NCBI GenBank assembly: GCA_002887195.1
Contig: PJAB01001526.1
Location: 1-13,890 of the forward strand
Length of the DNA: 13,890 nucleotides
Direction: 5' to 3'
Origin: Chrysochromulina parva
Lineage: Eukaryota; Haptophyta; Prymnesiales; Chrysochromulinaceae
Shown here: piece after piece, positions 1 through 8,334 of the stretch
Position numbering within the stretch: position 1 is the stretch's first letter
Layout: the number at the start of each line of letters is the position of its first letter
Translations under genes and position numbers: made by a program
Notes under the pieces: generated by a model
Databases searched by the model: none
Seen by the model: only the letters and a program-made list of their open reading frames with translations
What the model was told of the DNA's origin: nothing

Positions 1-117
1 GGAGATTGCCATCTCGGAGCGCGCGGAGCCTCGGCTCGCGGAGATTGCCATCTCGGAGCGCGCGGAGCCTCGGCTCGCGGAGATTGCCATCTCGGAGCGC
101 GCGGAGCCTCGGCTCGC
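1..117. repeat. 39-bp tandem repeat, three copies
   Basis: Three perfect copies of a 39-bp unit begin at 1, 40 and 79, and the array may continue left of the window. The unit begins GGAGATTGCCATCTCGGAGC. Its length is 13 codons, so it is translated as a 13-residue repeat in the minus-strand ORF. Confidence 0.97.
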
Positions 118-1338
118 GGACGGTCGAGGCGCCGTGCTGCCGCCGCGCCAGCCGGAGCCGGCGGCGCCAAACATGCCCTCCCCGGACAGTCGATCGAGGG
201 CGATCAGGAGCGCCGGCGCGGGGCTCGGGGGCATGAGAGGCGGAGCGCCCGAGCTGGCGAGCTCGAGGGCGAGCCGAGCCGAGCCAGCGAACGGGGAGCC
301 GGCGAGGACGGAGCTCTGAGTCACTGGGCGAGCTGTCGAGGACGCGGCGGCGCCGCTCGCCATCATCGAAGCCTCGGCGCGAGATTGCATCTGCGAGGGC
401 GGTCGAGATTGCATCTGCGAGGGCGGTCGAGATTGCATCTGCGAGGGCGGCCGGCGGCCGGCGAACGAGCTGCTCAGCACGGCGCTCGCGCGCATTTCGT
501 GAGCCGTGATTGCCTCCCTCATCAGGTGCGTGCTGCCGCCCGCGTGCACAGTCTCGCCTTCCTCAAAGGCCGGCGGCTCCGCCGCCACCGCCGCCACCGC
601 CGCTGCCACCGCCGCCATCACCGTCTCCGCCGCCACCGCCGCCACCACCGCTGCCACCGCCAACGCCTCCGCCACCGCCTCCTCTTCCGCCGCCGCCGCC
701 ACCGCCGTCCGCGCGTCGAAGCCCTTTGGTAGGACGACGGCGATTGAAGGACGGAGGCTCCGCCATGGCCACGACGGCGGCTCCGACATCGACGCGAGGT
801 TCGCAGCTGCCACGAACGCGCCGGCGCCGGGCGTCCCACCCGTCCCATCACCGGTCTCCTCCGCAGGCCAGTCGCCGTGCGGCCAGAAGAGATCGCTCGG
901 CGTGTACGACGGATGCGTGCTGCGTGCAGCGCTTGCAGCGGCGAGGCGCACGCCGTAGCGAGGCGACGGCGGTGCGCTCATCACGCCCGGAGGCGCAGGT
1001 GGCACGACGGGGCTATTGTAACAGATATCAGACCGACCCATCAGCAGTCGTCGTCGAAACACGTGGTCCGGCATCGGCGCTGGCGCGGCACTTCTTGTCG
1101 TAGTTAACAAGAGCGCGGCGGGCACGTCGATCGACCCGACATGGAGCGCGTTCCGGTCCGCGCTCGCCCAGCCCGTCGTCGAGGTTGGCTGCTGCGGCAT
1201 GGCCAAGCCGAGCTGCTCCCGCTGCCGCCGTTCCGCGACGAACGAATTCACCTCGGCGAGGTCCTGCGTCGCTGAGAGAAGCGCGGATCGGCGCCGAGGA
1301 CGAGCGAAAGACTGCAAAGGGACAGTGAGGGAGTACAT
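1..1338 (-). CDS. Hypothetical low-complexity protein, C-terminus beyond the window
   Basis: In this minus frame no stop occurs from 1362 down to base 1, and a TAG lies at 1365-1363. The first ATG is at 1338-1336, giving 446 codons still open at the left edge. I recognise no family. Visible parts: a moderately ordinary N-terminal ~200 residues, with DLFWPHGDWPAEE near residue 149; an Ala/Val/Glu-rich stretch at about 209-256; an 8-residue unit RPPSQMQS repeated three times at about 296-320; a Ser/Ala/Gly-rich region; and a 13-residue unit containing SRGSARSEMA repeated three times up to the edge. Both minisatellites have lengths divisible by three (24 and 39 bp), and third positions are mostly G/C, which favours real coding. 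The protein is probably disordered. High GC alone can open long false frames, and undetected introns are possible (see 505-528). The next ATG, at 1200, is an alternative start. Confidence 0.55.
   Translation of the reverse strand, partial: MYSLTVPLQSFARPRRRSALLSATQDLAEVNSFVAERRQREQLGLAMPQQPTSTTGWASADRNALHVGSIDVPAALLLTTTRSAAPAPMPDHVFRRRLLMGRSDICYNSPVVPPAPPGVMSAPPSPRYGVRLAAASAARSTHPSYTPSDLFWPHGDWPAEETGDGTGGTPGAGAFVAAANLASMSEPPSWPWRSLRPSIAVVLPKGFDARTAVAAAAEEEAVAEALAVAAVVAAVAAETVMAAVAAAVAAVAAEPPAFEEGETVHAGGSTHLMREAITAHEMRASAVLSSSFAGRRPPSQMQSRPPSQMQSRPPSQMQSRAEASMMASGAAASSTARPVTQSSVLAGSPFAGSARLALELASSGAPPLMPPSPAPALLIALDRLSGEGMFGAAGSGWRGGSTAPRPSASRGSARSEMAISASRGSARSEMAISASRGSARSEMAIS
381..452. repeat. 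24-bp tandem repeat, three copies
   Basis: Copies start at 381, 405 and 429. The unit begins GAGATTGCATCTGCGAGGGC, and the third copy differs in one base near its end. It encodes RPPSQMQS on the minus strand. Its first bases resemble the 39-bp unit at 1-117 (GAGATTGC/CATCT), so the two arrays may share an origin. Confidence 0.95.
570..706. repeat. CCG/CCA trinucleotide-rich low-complexity tract
   Basis: An interrupted run of CCGCCACCG-type triplets. On the plus strand it would read as polyproline. On the minus strand, in the frame of the open ORF, it reads as Ala/Val with scattered Glu. It has no function of its own that I can see. Confidence 0.9.
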
Positions 1339-1593
1339 TGCAGTCCAAGTCTGTTGAAAACTCTATGAGCCCAGGAGAACGCGGTTTGACGAACCGACCA
1401 ATCTGTGGCGGACAGACCGTTTCGTTACAAGCACACTGCTTCCGCGGGCTGTGGGAAGTCGAGATGAAAGAAGTCTTTTTTTCGAAGTTTCGGCACCAAA
1501 CTTATTCTTGATAGTTTGGACAAAACGGAAAAAGAGGCGCGTCGGACTGCGGAGCCAAAGCTGCCCTCACGCGAGCGGTCAAGGTTGTTGTTC
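1339..1593. promoter_or_regulatory. Shared divergent upstream region
   Basis: These 255 bp separate the start of the minus-strand ORF from the ATG of the plus-strand multidomain gene, so they should hold both promoters and 5' leaders if both starts are right. The stretch is less GC-rich than its flanks. I see no convincing TATA box or other named element. The promoter role is inferred only from the divergent layout. Confidence 0.35.
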
Positions 1594-4500
1594 ATGGATA
1601 GCGACGACGTGCCACCACCTCCTCCGCCAGTGGGGATCCCCGACAGCACCGACGAGCTGCCAGCTCCACCGCCTCCAGAAGTGTCGCCGCCACCCGAGTC
1701 ACGCCGTTTGCAAACCAAGGCCTTGAGGTCATTTCGGGGCGGGCGCGATTCCAGCGAGGCCACCTCCTCCAAAGACGATGCGACGACGATCAATGATTGG
1801 GTCCAGGAGGCTGGCTTGGGGACCATCCCTAATTTGAGCGAGACGCTCTTTGAGAAGGCGGGCACCCTCGACAACTTGCGCCGCATGGGGCTGGCCGAGC
1901 GGGATGAGATGCTCTTGCCGCTGCGGCTCAAGGGCGTGACTGCCAAGAAGGTGCAAGCCGCCCTGGACGCCCTCCGTGGGCCGGAGATACCGAACGGGCC
2001 GTCCAGCATCCTGTGGAACCTGGACCTCGCCGTCACCAGCGCCCCTCGCTCATATCGGGCAGACCAATCGGGGATCCAGAGCGCGCGACTACCCTCCGAG
2101 AGGACGCCCTCGTACCGGTCGGCGATGGCGTTGAAGCCCGCGCCGATCCTGTCGAACCGAGGCTCGCCTACCAAGCTCCTCTCCAACCGTGGCTCTCCCT
2201 CGAAGCTCTCGCCTCCCATGTCCGATGCGCAGGAGGTCGACGACCTCGTCGCGATGCTGTCCTCGCGGGGATCCTCGAGCAGCGCGCACTCGCCGCAGCT
2301 GCAGGCGCTGCTGGAGGCACAGGAGAAGGCGGCGGCCGAGAAGGCGGTGGCCGAGAAGGCGGCGGCCGAGAGGGCGGCGGTGCTGGCGCTCGAGCCCGGG
2401 CAACGTTACGCTGTCGGCACGTCCGTGTATTTCAAACGGAGTGACGGCTCGGAAACGGCCGCGATCGTCGACGAGTTCGACGACTCGCACCACCCACCCA
2501 TCTACGTGCTCCGACTCGCGACTGGGGATGTGAAGCGCGCGCGCGAAAAGGAGTTGCGCCTCGACCGTGGGCCTGAGGCTGAGGCGGCGGCGGCGGCCGA
2601 GGCGGCGGCGGCCGAGGCGGCGGCGGCCGAGGCGGCGGCGGCGGCCCTAGCGGTGGACGAGGACGCGGCGGCCGACGTGGAGGTCCTCGAGCGCGAGTAC
2701 GAAGAGTCTGATTCAGACGACGAGGAAGAGGAGGAGGAGACCGAGGAGGAGCGCGCGACCCGAGAGGCCGCGGCCGCCTTCGAGCAGAGCGGCATTCCGG
2801 TCGCTACTGCCCAACGCAAGGGGAAGAGAGAGCCACTCCCTTTCACGCTCAAGCTGCCCGCACAACAGCCGTCCTCGGACATAGAGGTCTCCGAGGACGG
2901 CCCCATCTTCACGGCGCGCGGGACGATGATCTTCGCAGGCTCGGGCACGGGCGAGGGTGAGGACATGCCCATCTTCACGCCACGCACGATCGCTCTTCAA
3001 GTAGCAGCGATGGAGGAATTACAGTTGCAGTCGCAAGCTTTGGAGTCCGATGTGCCCGTCTTCACGCCGCGCTCGATGGCGATCGCTCTCAGTGCGCGCC
3101 TCACCCACCCCTCTGCACACCGTACCCCCCCCCCCTGTACACCGTACCCATCCCCCCTGCACACCGTACCCAGTCCCAAGTCCACGCTCCCTACGCTGAC
3201 CCCCCCCTCCCCGTGTGAACACGCTCCCTGCGCGGTGTGAACACGCTCCCTACGCTGACCCCCCCTCCCCTTCCTCCCCTGCCTCCCCTGCCCCGCTCAG
3301 TGATCGTGGCTGCCGACGAGGCGGATGAGGGCGCGTCGGCGCTCTCGCAGCGCGGCGCCCGGCCAGGTGGCGAAGGTGGGCCTATCTTCACCCCCCGCGA
3401 TTTTCTGGACGACGACACGCCCGTCGAGAGCCTGTTCACACCGCGCTCACGGGAGCGCGTACTCACGCATCGCGACCGCGAGGGCGAGGATCCGGAGCTT
3501 GAAGGGGCGATGTCGGGGCTGTCGCTGGGTGCCTCGTCCAAGGGCCCTTCCCCATCGAAAAAGAAGGGCAAAGGTGACAAGGCAGCCAAGGCCAAGGGGG
3601 ATAAGACAGCCAAGGGGGACAAGACAGCCAAAGGTGAGAAGACAGCCACGGCCAGGGGCAAGGAGAAGGCAGTCGAGGCAGCTACGGCAGCTACGGCAGG
3701 TGCATCGTCGGAGGAGCCGTTGGCGGCGGCAGGTGCATCCGAGGAAGCGCCGAGCGACGGCGCGAGCAAAGAGAAGGGCAAGAAGGGCAAGAAGGAGAAG
3801 AAGGACAAGGCGCCCAAGGCTCGTAAGGAGTGGAGTTTTGTGCTTGACGTGCAGACGGCCGACGGTACCGTCGTGCACTCGATGGGGACGGTGCTCAAGG
3901 CGAAGGCGATGGAGAAACCCGTTTGGGCGGGGCTGATCGTGCCCGCGCTCGACGCGTACGCCAACGCGGCGTTCGAATCCCAAGAGGCCTTCAACACAGC
4001 CGTCTCCGACAACCTCGGCAAGACCGAGCGCGTGCGCGTCTCGGTCGACGGCACGCTGCTTGAAACGTCCCAAAAGGAGACTAAGATCTCATCCTTGCTC
4101 AAGCCCGAGTCGCAGGCGTATCAGTTCACGCGCATCGTGATCGCGCTGCCGTTGCTCGGTGAGCAGGCGCCGTTGGCCAAGAAGCCCATCGACGCCGACA
4201 CGGCCCACTTTCATGTAGACCTGCGCTCGCTCGACGGCGTGATCCTCACGTCTCTCGAGTGCGTCGTGCCCAAGAGCTCGTTCAACAAGGTGCTCACGAA
4301 GGCGGTCGTCGTGCCCGCACTTAAGCACTATTTCAAGTTGTGCCCGGACGCGCCACGCGTCGCGTACGACGCGATCCAAATCGAGGTGGATGGCGTGGTC
4401 ACCCCTGGCGACGACAAGGCGATCTCATACGTCAAGGCGGCCAACTTGCCCGTGCCGATCAAGCTCACGCTCCCTACGACCCTGCTCGGGGGCTCTGAGG

Positions 4501-5681
4501 GGGGTGCGCCCGCAACGGCCGACGAAGAAGGCGCCTCGGCCAAGAAGGACAAGGGCAAGAAGAAGGGCAAGAAGGAGAAGAAGGAGAAGGGGGCCAAGGA
4601 GGTGCCTTTGCCCCTGGGCCCCCCGTCGAAATTCGTCATCGATCTGCAGACCGACACGGGTGAGGTCGTCTCGTCCTTCGGCACCGAGCTGACCGCCAAG
4701 TTCCTCAACATGCCGATCACCGAGTCGATCGTGAAGCCGCTGCTCATCGACTGGTGCAATAAGAACAAGCTCAAGATGTCGGTCGACCCCTCCGCCATCC
4801 GGATCATTGTCAACGGCCAGCCTGTGGAAGGCGCGTCCAAGTGCTCGAGTTTCGTACGGCCGGACGCCGACGTCGTGGGCGTGGTGCTGATGCTGCCCGC
4901 GAGCTTCGAGCTGCCCGGCGCGGGCGATGGGCCACTGAGGGCTGCGGACTTCCACGTCATCATGCGGTTCACCTCGGGTGAGATGGCCGAATTTGACGTG
5001 AAGCTCAACGAGCGGTGGCTTGCCGAGCCGATCTTGAAATCCATCGTCAAGACCGCCCTCAAGACTGCCAAACAGGGGGGTCTCGCGCCCGAGAGGGTCG
5101 GAGTGATCATCGACTCCGAGCCGATCGAGCTGCGCGACCTCGAGAAGCGACCCTCGTCCTATTTCGTCAAGCGGGCCAGGTTAGGGCCGACGCTCGTTGA
5201 GCTCGCGTTGCCCGATTACGACATCACGCAGAGCCCAGCTCCGCCCTCGTTCTTCGGCGCGCTCGTCGCTGGCGCCAAGCACGCGGTCAGCCTCTTCAAC
5301 CCCTTTTCGCACGCATCACACCCCAAGGGCAGCACCGCCTTGGCTCTCCTCGAGCCCGCCCAGTTCCAGGTCAATATCCACGGCGGTCTGAAGCGCTGGG
5401 AGACGGAGACTGAGCTGGTGCACAAATGGCTCAACAAGTCCCTCAGGGACGGTCTCGTGGCTCCCGCGCTCAAGGCATATTTCCGCGATGACATTGGCTC
5501 CGTGCCCGTGAATGCGGACGACGAGGGGCTCAAGGTCGAGGTGAATCACAAGGCGATCTCCGCCGCTGACCTCAGCAAGCACTCGGAGGCCTTCGTCGAT
5601 CGCCGGAACAATACCCCGACTCGGATCGACATTACCCTGCCGACGCGCCAGTACACGCTCAAGCGCATAAGCAAGGCGTGA
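1594..5681 (+). CDS. SAM/Tudor-like protein with five copies of a novel alpha/beta domain (spliced)
   Basis: Join 1594-3091 and 3301-5681: 1293 codons, 1292 aa. Start: the first ATG in frame (ATG GAT AGC); the frame is open upstream but has no earlier ATG after a stop at 1465. Domains in order: Pro-rich N-terminus (about 7-45); SAM-like helical domain (about 65-129, INDWV...VQAALDAL); Ala/Glu/Lys helix (about 233-268); Tudor/SH3-like barrel (about 268-326, VGTSVYFKRSDG...YVLRLATGDVKRA); EAAAA tract; acidic tract (about 362-397); five F-T-[P/A]-R motifs with F at 439, 461, 490, 529 and 545; Lys-rich tract (about 588-676); then five divergent domains at about 677-785, 801-895, 942-1037, 1048-1141 and 1186-1284. 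No signal peptide or membrane helix, so probably a soluble scaffold, nuclear or cytoplasmic. No enzyme motif is visible. SAM and Tudor calls are by pattern only; the function is unknown. Confidence 0.85.
2575..2646. repeat. 15-bp GAGGCGGCGGCGGCC repeat encoding EAAAA
   Basis: Imperfect tandem GAGGCGGCGGCGGCC units encode successive Glu-Ala blocks between the Tudor-like domain and the acidic tract. A related shorter array at about 2326-2385 encodes KAAAEKAVAEKAAAER. Such tracts usually form single helices or linkers. Confidence 0.85.
3092..3300 (+). other. Intron of the multidomain gene
   Basis: This is a 209-bp GT-AG intron (donor GTGCGC, acceptor CCCCGCTCAG). Removing it converts frame 1 of exon 1 exactly into frame 0 of exon 2 and joins the two halves of the FT[P/A]R motif cluster; the junction codon is A|TG (Met500). 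The body is pyrimidine-rich and repetitive: ACACCGTACCC three times, and a CACGCTCCCTACGCTGACCC segment twice. GCTGAC at about 3254, 40 nt from the acceptor, is a plausible branch site. Exon 2 has a spurious ATG inside the intron at 3237. Confidence 0.85.
3564..3650. repeat. Lys-rich GDKTAK coding repeat
   Basis: Repeated 18-bp units (GGGGACAAGACAGCCAAG and variants) encode consecutive GDKTAK-like hexapeptides in the basic linker ahead of the first alpha/beta domain. A second basic cluster of KKGKKEKK type sits immediately before domain 1 (about 3765-3830), and a third before domain 3 (about 4545-4600). Confidence 0.8.
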
Positions 5682-6314
5682 GCGAGCGCACAGATGAGGC
5701 GAACTCGTGTACCGGCATGCATCGGAGCGCTTGAAGCCACGCCGCCCGTCACGGCGCCGCGTCGGAGTTTGGTGCGGGTGTGACAAAGACAGATTTGTTC
5801 AGCAGTGATATGGCCATGCGTGGCTTGTCCGAGATCGATCGAGGCTTCCGAGCTTCGCTGTCTGTGCTCGTCCACCCGTACCAGGGAGTGATGAAAGTTG
5901 CGAGCGTTGGTGGTTGCATTTGAATTGACCGTTGAACACGGCTACTGACAGAGTCCAAATTCTCTTGTTTTCCAGAAACATGGCCGACCTCCACCCGACA
6001 GTCACCCAGAGAGTTGGGGCCCCCGCTAGTTCCGGTCAAGTGACAGAACATGACCAAAATCGAAACCAAACTCATACTCAAACATGACACCCTCACCGAA
6101 AAAGGACGTCGCCACGTCGGTTCAAAAACACCCGGGGAAGCCGGAACACACACGAGACTGGAACACGTGCCTTCCTAACTTGAAACGGATCGCGACGAAA
6201 CTGACGGACTTCTTCCTGAAACTGTCGGAGGTAGTCGGAGGTCATGAATGCAGTCATCGAAGATGGACTCCACCGATGAATTGCGTACCGAGCCTTCTCC
6301 GCTCGTGCGTGCCG
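5682..6314. other. Intergenic region, 3' UTR of the multidomain gene and GST leader
   Basis: This 633-bp stretch has lower GC than its neighbours and no recognisable gene. The plus frame of the GST is open upstream to an ATG at 6084, which would add 77 residues. That extension resembles no GST sequence and overlaps AT-richer DNA, so I treat it as 5' UTR. A minus-strand frame at 5749-6153 opens with GTG and shows no family signature. Confidence 0.6.
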
Positions 6315-7076
6315 ATGCCCCGGCCGATTTTCACTTACTTCGACTTTGGAGGGCGCGCGTTTGCGGTCCGCGTCGCGCTGTTCAAGGCACTGGGCAAGGA
6401 CGGGTGGGAGGACGAGCGCATCGACGGCCCGACGTTCGCGCGGCGCAAGGCTGCGGGAGAGCTTCCGCTCGGAGCGCTGCCGATGATCACGCTACCTGAC
6501 GGGCTGAAGGTGTCCCAGTCGACTGCTTTGGCGCGTTGGGCCGGCCGGCAGTCAACTCTGTACCCTACCGACCCGACCGCCGCGCTGATCGTCGACTTCG
6601 TCATGGAGACCGCCAACGAGATCCTTGGCAAGTCACCGACGTCGAAGGATCCGGACGAGAAGAAGAAGGCACGAGAGGAGTACTCGCAGTCGGGGTTCAT
6701 GTTCCGCGCGATGAGCGCGCTGGAGGCGAGATACGACGACGCGAGCGGCTTCTGCACCGGCAGCCTCACGATCGCCGACCTCGTTCTGTACGGCTTCGTC
6801 GACATGGTGCTCACGGGCAACTTTGACTATGTGCCTTCCTCGTACATGCTCGCCCACTGATTGCTCCTGATTGATCCTGATCACTCCTGATCGCTCCGGA
6901 TTGCTCATGGTAATCTCTACTGGTCTCTCTGATGGCCTCCCTGATGACCTCCGTGATGGCACCTGATTGACTCCCACATTAGGTACATGGATGGCTACCC
7001 CAAGCTGCTCGCGATGCATGCGGCGGTCAAGAGCGACCCACTGGTCGTCGCGTACTTTGCAGAGTACAAGGACTGA
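6315..7076 (+). CDS. Sigma-like glutathione S-transferase (spliced)
   Basis: Join 6315-6841 and 6983-7076: 207 codons, 206 aa, the usual length for sigma/prostaglandin-D-synthase-like GSTs. These cytosolic enzymes conjugate glutathione to electrophiles or isomerise substrates. N-terminal thioredoxin fold: TYFDFGGRAFAVR, with Tyr8 in the catalytic position; LPMITLPDG with the cis-Pro at 56; QST at 68-70 matching the gamma-glutamyl-binding turn. C-terminal helical domain: FCTGSLTIADLVLY with the N-capping motif and Asp155, then exon 2 supplies YPKLLAMHAAVKSDPLVVAYF. The start at 6315 fits the family; an in-frame ATG at 6084 would add an unrelated leader. Splicing restores SSYMDGYPK across the junction; without it the protein ends LAH. 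Class assignment is by pattern, so substrate is unknown. Confidence 0.88.
6842..6982 (+). other. GST intron with CTGAT repeats and terminal GTACATG duplication
   Basis: A 141-bp GT-AG intron. It begins GTACATGC, and the downstream exon begins GTACATGG, so 7 bp at the donor are repeated directly after the acceptor. CTGAT occurs seven times inside it, mostly in CCTGATTG/CCTGATGA contexts. The splice choice is fixed by frame (TC|G) and by the GST C-terminus. Confidence 0.9.
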
Positions 7077-7505
7077 GTCTGAGATAGCGCTCCCGTTGTG
7101 GGATCTTGGATCCGATCTGGCTCAACGTTCTCGCGGCAGCTCTCCACCATTGACGTTCGTCGGTTGGGCCGTGCCGAGTACGCAGCGTATAGGATGCGAA
7201 CACGCGGGTCGGCTGCGTCGCGTACACGCGAGTATCGCGTGGGTGCATTAACGCAGGGTATGCGTGTAGGTGACATAACAGGATTAAATGCATTTCGCCG
7301 AACAAGTGGTTTCTCGGAGATCGTCGAGATGCCACGAAAGTCGATAATTACAGACACGTGCGCACGCAGTTTGCGCGATGAATCGGCTCAATCGCGCGTG
7401 AAAATTCAACTATAAGGTACGTTAAAACCTAGACGCGTGTGCTTGGTGTGCGGCTGTCAGGCAGGGTTGTCAGGTGTGTCGTGAATGACAAGTCGTTACA
7501 TATCA

Positions 7506-7525
7506 TTGACTTGACTTGACTTGAC
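7506..7525. repeat. TTGAC x4 microsatellite
   Basis: Four perfect tandem copies of TTGAC, followed by AT-rich sequence ACAAACAAAATATAAG. Confidence 0.95.
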
Positions 7526-7556
7526 AAACAAAATATAAGTTGGCCAGGGTACATTG

Positions 7557-7601
7557 TAGGCCAGGTAGGCCAGGTAGGCCAGGTAGGCCAGGTAGGCCAG
7601 G
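7557..7601. repeat. 9-bp minisatellite TAGGCCAGG x5
   Basis: Five perfect tandem copies of TAGGCCAGG begin at 7557, 7566, 7575, 7584 and 7593. A partial related GGCCAGGGTA lies just upstream at about 7542. Confidence 0.95.
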
Positions 7602-7719
7602 TACTGTACAGGCCACAAGGTCAGGGGCGCGCCGCTCAGGCTGTGGGTAGAGCTGTAAACTGAGTCTGGGCACAGCGTGGTCCATGGGCTGAGTTGGTCT
7701 GGGGCGGGAGCTCCAGAGG

Positions 7720-7742
7720 GGTGCGGGGCAGCGCCCCGCACC
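7720..7742. repeat. Perfect GC-rich hairpin, 10-bp stem and 3-nt loop
   Basis: The arms GGTGCGGGGC and GCCCCGCACC are exact reverse complements separated by AGC, followed at once by the palindromic AGAAAATTTTC. Found 170 bp upstream of the BLOS1 ATG. It could be a dispersed-element end, a structured RNA leader or a replication or recombination relic. No homology can be tested here. Confidence 0.85.
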
Positions 7743-7911
7743 AGAAAATTTTCAGGTACTAAGGTCTCCGGACTTTGAAAACTTGATGATCTTTCCAAAC
7801 GTAGAAGAGGCTCGATGGGAGCGCGAGCGAAGCGTGCGTCTCGCGGCGCGTGCGTAGGAACTTGCGTAGGGTCCCTACGTTCACCCTCTCGAGGTTGCCT
7901 ATCTGGGTGAC

Positions 7912-8334
7912 ATGTTCACCGAGCTGGTCCAAGAAAGCCGCGTGCGGCGTGAACGGCTGGCGGCTGACAATGAGGTGCGCAAGCGCGAGGCCATAGCATC
8001 GATCGGCGCGGCCACGGATGCGGCAATGGACTCGATCAATGACGGCTCCGCCGCCGTGTGGCACAATCAGCAGCAACTTGAGGCAGAAGCGCGTCTGCTC
8101 CACCAGAACTCACAGCGTCTCGCCGCCGAAGCATCACAATGGGTGGCCTCCTACCAAGGATTCCACCAGGCGCTCAAAAACCTCGGTGATATCGAGAACT
8201 GGGCGCGGGCGATCGAGTCAGACATGACGTTCATCAGCTCGTCGCTTGACGGACTACAGCAGCGAATGCGGTCGCCTTCTTCGGGCTCGAGTTCTCTTCC
8301 GAGTGCATCGAGCCGAGCAAAAGCAGTGGACTAG
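7912..8334 (+). CDS. BLOC1S1: BLOC-1 subunit 1 (BLOS1/GCN5L1-like)
   Basis: A single-exon gene of 140 aa. In animals BLOS1 is a small coiled-coil subunit of BLOC-1 and BORC, which act in endosome-to-lysosome-related-organelle sorting and lysosome positioning; plants also carry it. The family signature is clear: a charged N-terminal helix with KREAIASIGAATDA, central helices with QQQLEAEARLLHQNSQRLAAEASQW, and the hallmark LGDIENWARAIESDM at 91-105. Length and start fit: the family begins with a short helix some 25 residues before the KREAI motif, as here. The last 20 residues are a Ser-rich tail not expected to be conserved. It is convergent with SURF4. In an alga without lysosome-related organelles in the animal sense, the role is presumably endosomal or vacuolar sorting, which is inference. 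Confidence 0.94.
   Translation: MFTELVQESRVRRERLAADNEVRKREAIASIGAATDAAMDSINDGSAAVWHNQQQLEAEARLLHQNSQRLAAEASQWVASYQGFHQALKNLGDIENWARAIESDMTFISSSLDGLQQRMRSPSSGSSSLPSASSRAKAVD

Larger units (their letters stand above)
7077..7911. other. Intergenic region between GST and BLOS1
   Basis: No gene is recognised in these 835 bp. They should hold the GST 3' UTR and the BLOS1 promoter and leader. Notable contents are four TTGAC pentamers (7506-7525), five 9-bp repeats (7557-7601) and a perfect hairpin (7720-7742). Open frames here start with GTG or reflect the minisatellite (for example a YLA repeat on the minus strand). Confidence 0.6.

Noticed and set aside
1..452. CRISPR-like array from the regular repeats at the left edge
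   Set aside because: Units are directly adjacent with no spacers, keep a coding frame, and the genome is eukaryotic.
510..1103. Plus-strand frame with long polyproline runs
   Set aside because: It opens only with TTG, its flanks are Arg/Ser-rich noise, and the opposite strand has a longer and more protein-like frame. The proline run is a product of the CCG/CCA tract.
1141..1275. 44-codon plus ORF with WLLRHGQAE, reminiscent of the histidine phosphatase RHG motif
   Set aside because: It is very short, no other family motif follows, and it lies antisense to the open minus-strand frame; chance similarity is likely.
1516..1593. Upstream extension of the multidomain protein
   Set aside because: It would start with TTG; the first ATG in a eukaryotic gene is at 1594.
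1425..2219. 264-codon minus-strand frame opposite the SAM-like exon
   Set aside because: It is a high-GC shadow of the plus-strand exon, with low-complexity Ser/Gly content and no motif.
5749..6153. 134-codon minus-strand frame in the intergenic region
   Set aside because: It starts with GTG, has no recognisable domain and no supporting splice signals.
6084..6314. 77-residue N-terminal extension of the GST
   Set aside because: It is in frame and starts with ATG, but the family begins about where residue 1 at 6315 lies, and the added sequence has no GST or targeting character.
7496..7798. 100-codon minus-strand frame with a YLA repeat
   Set aside because: The repeat is a translation of the 9-bp minisatellite; no conserved sequence surrounds it.
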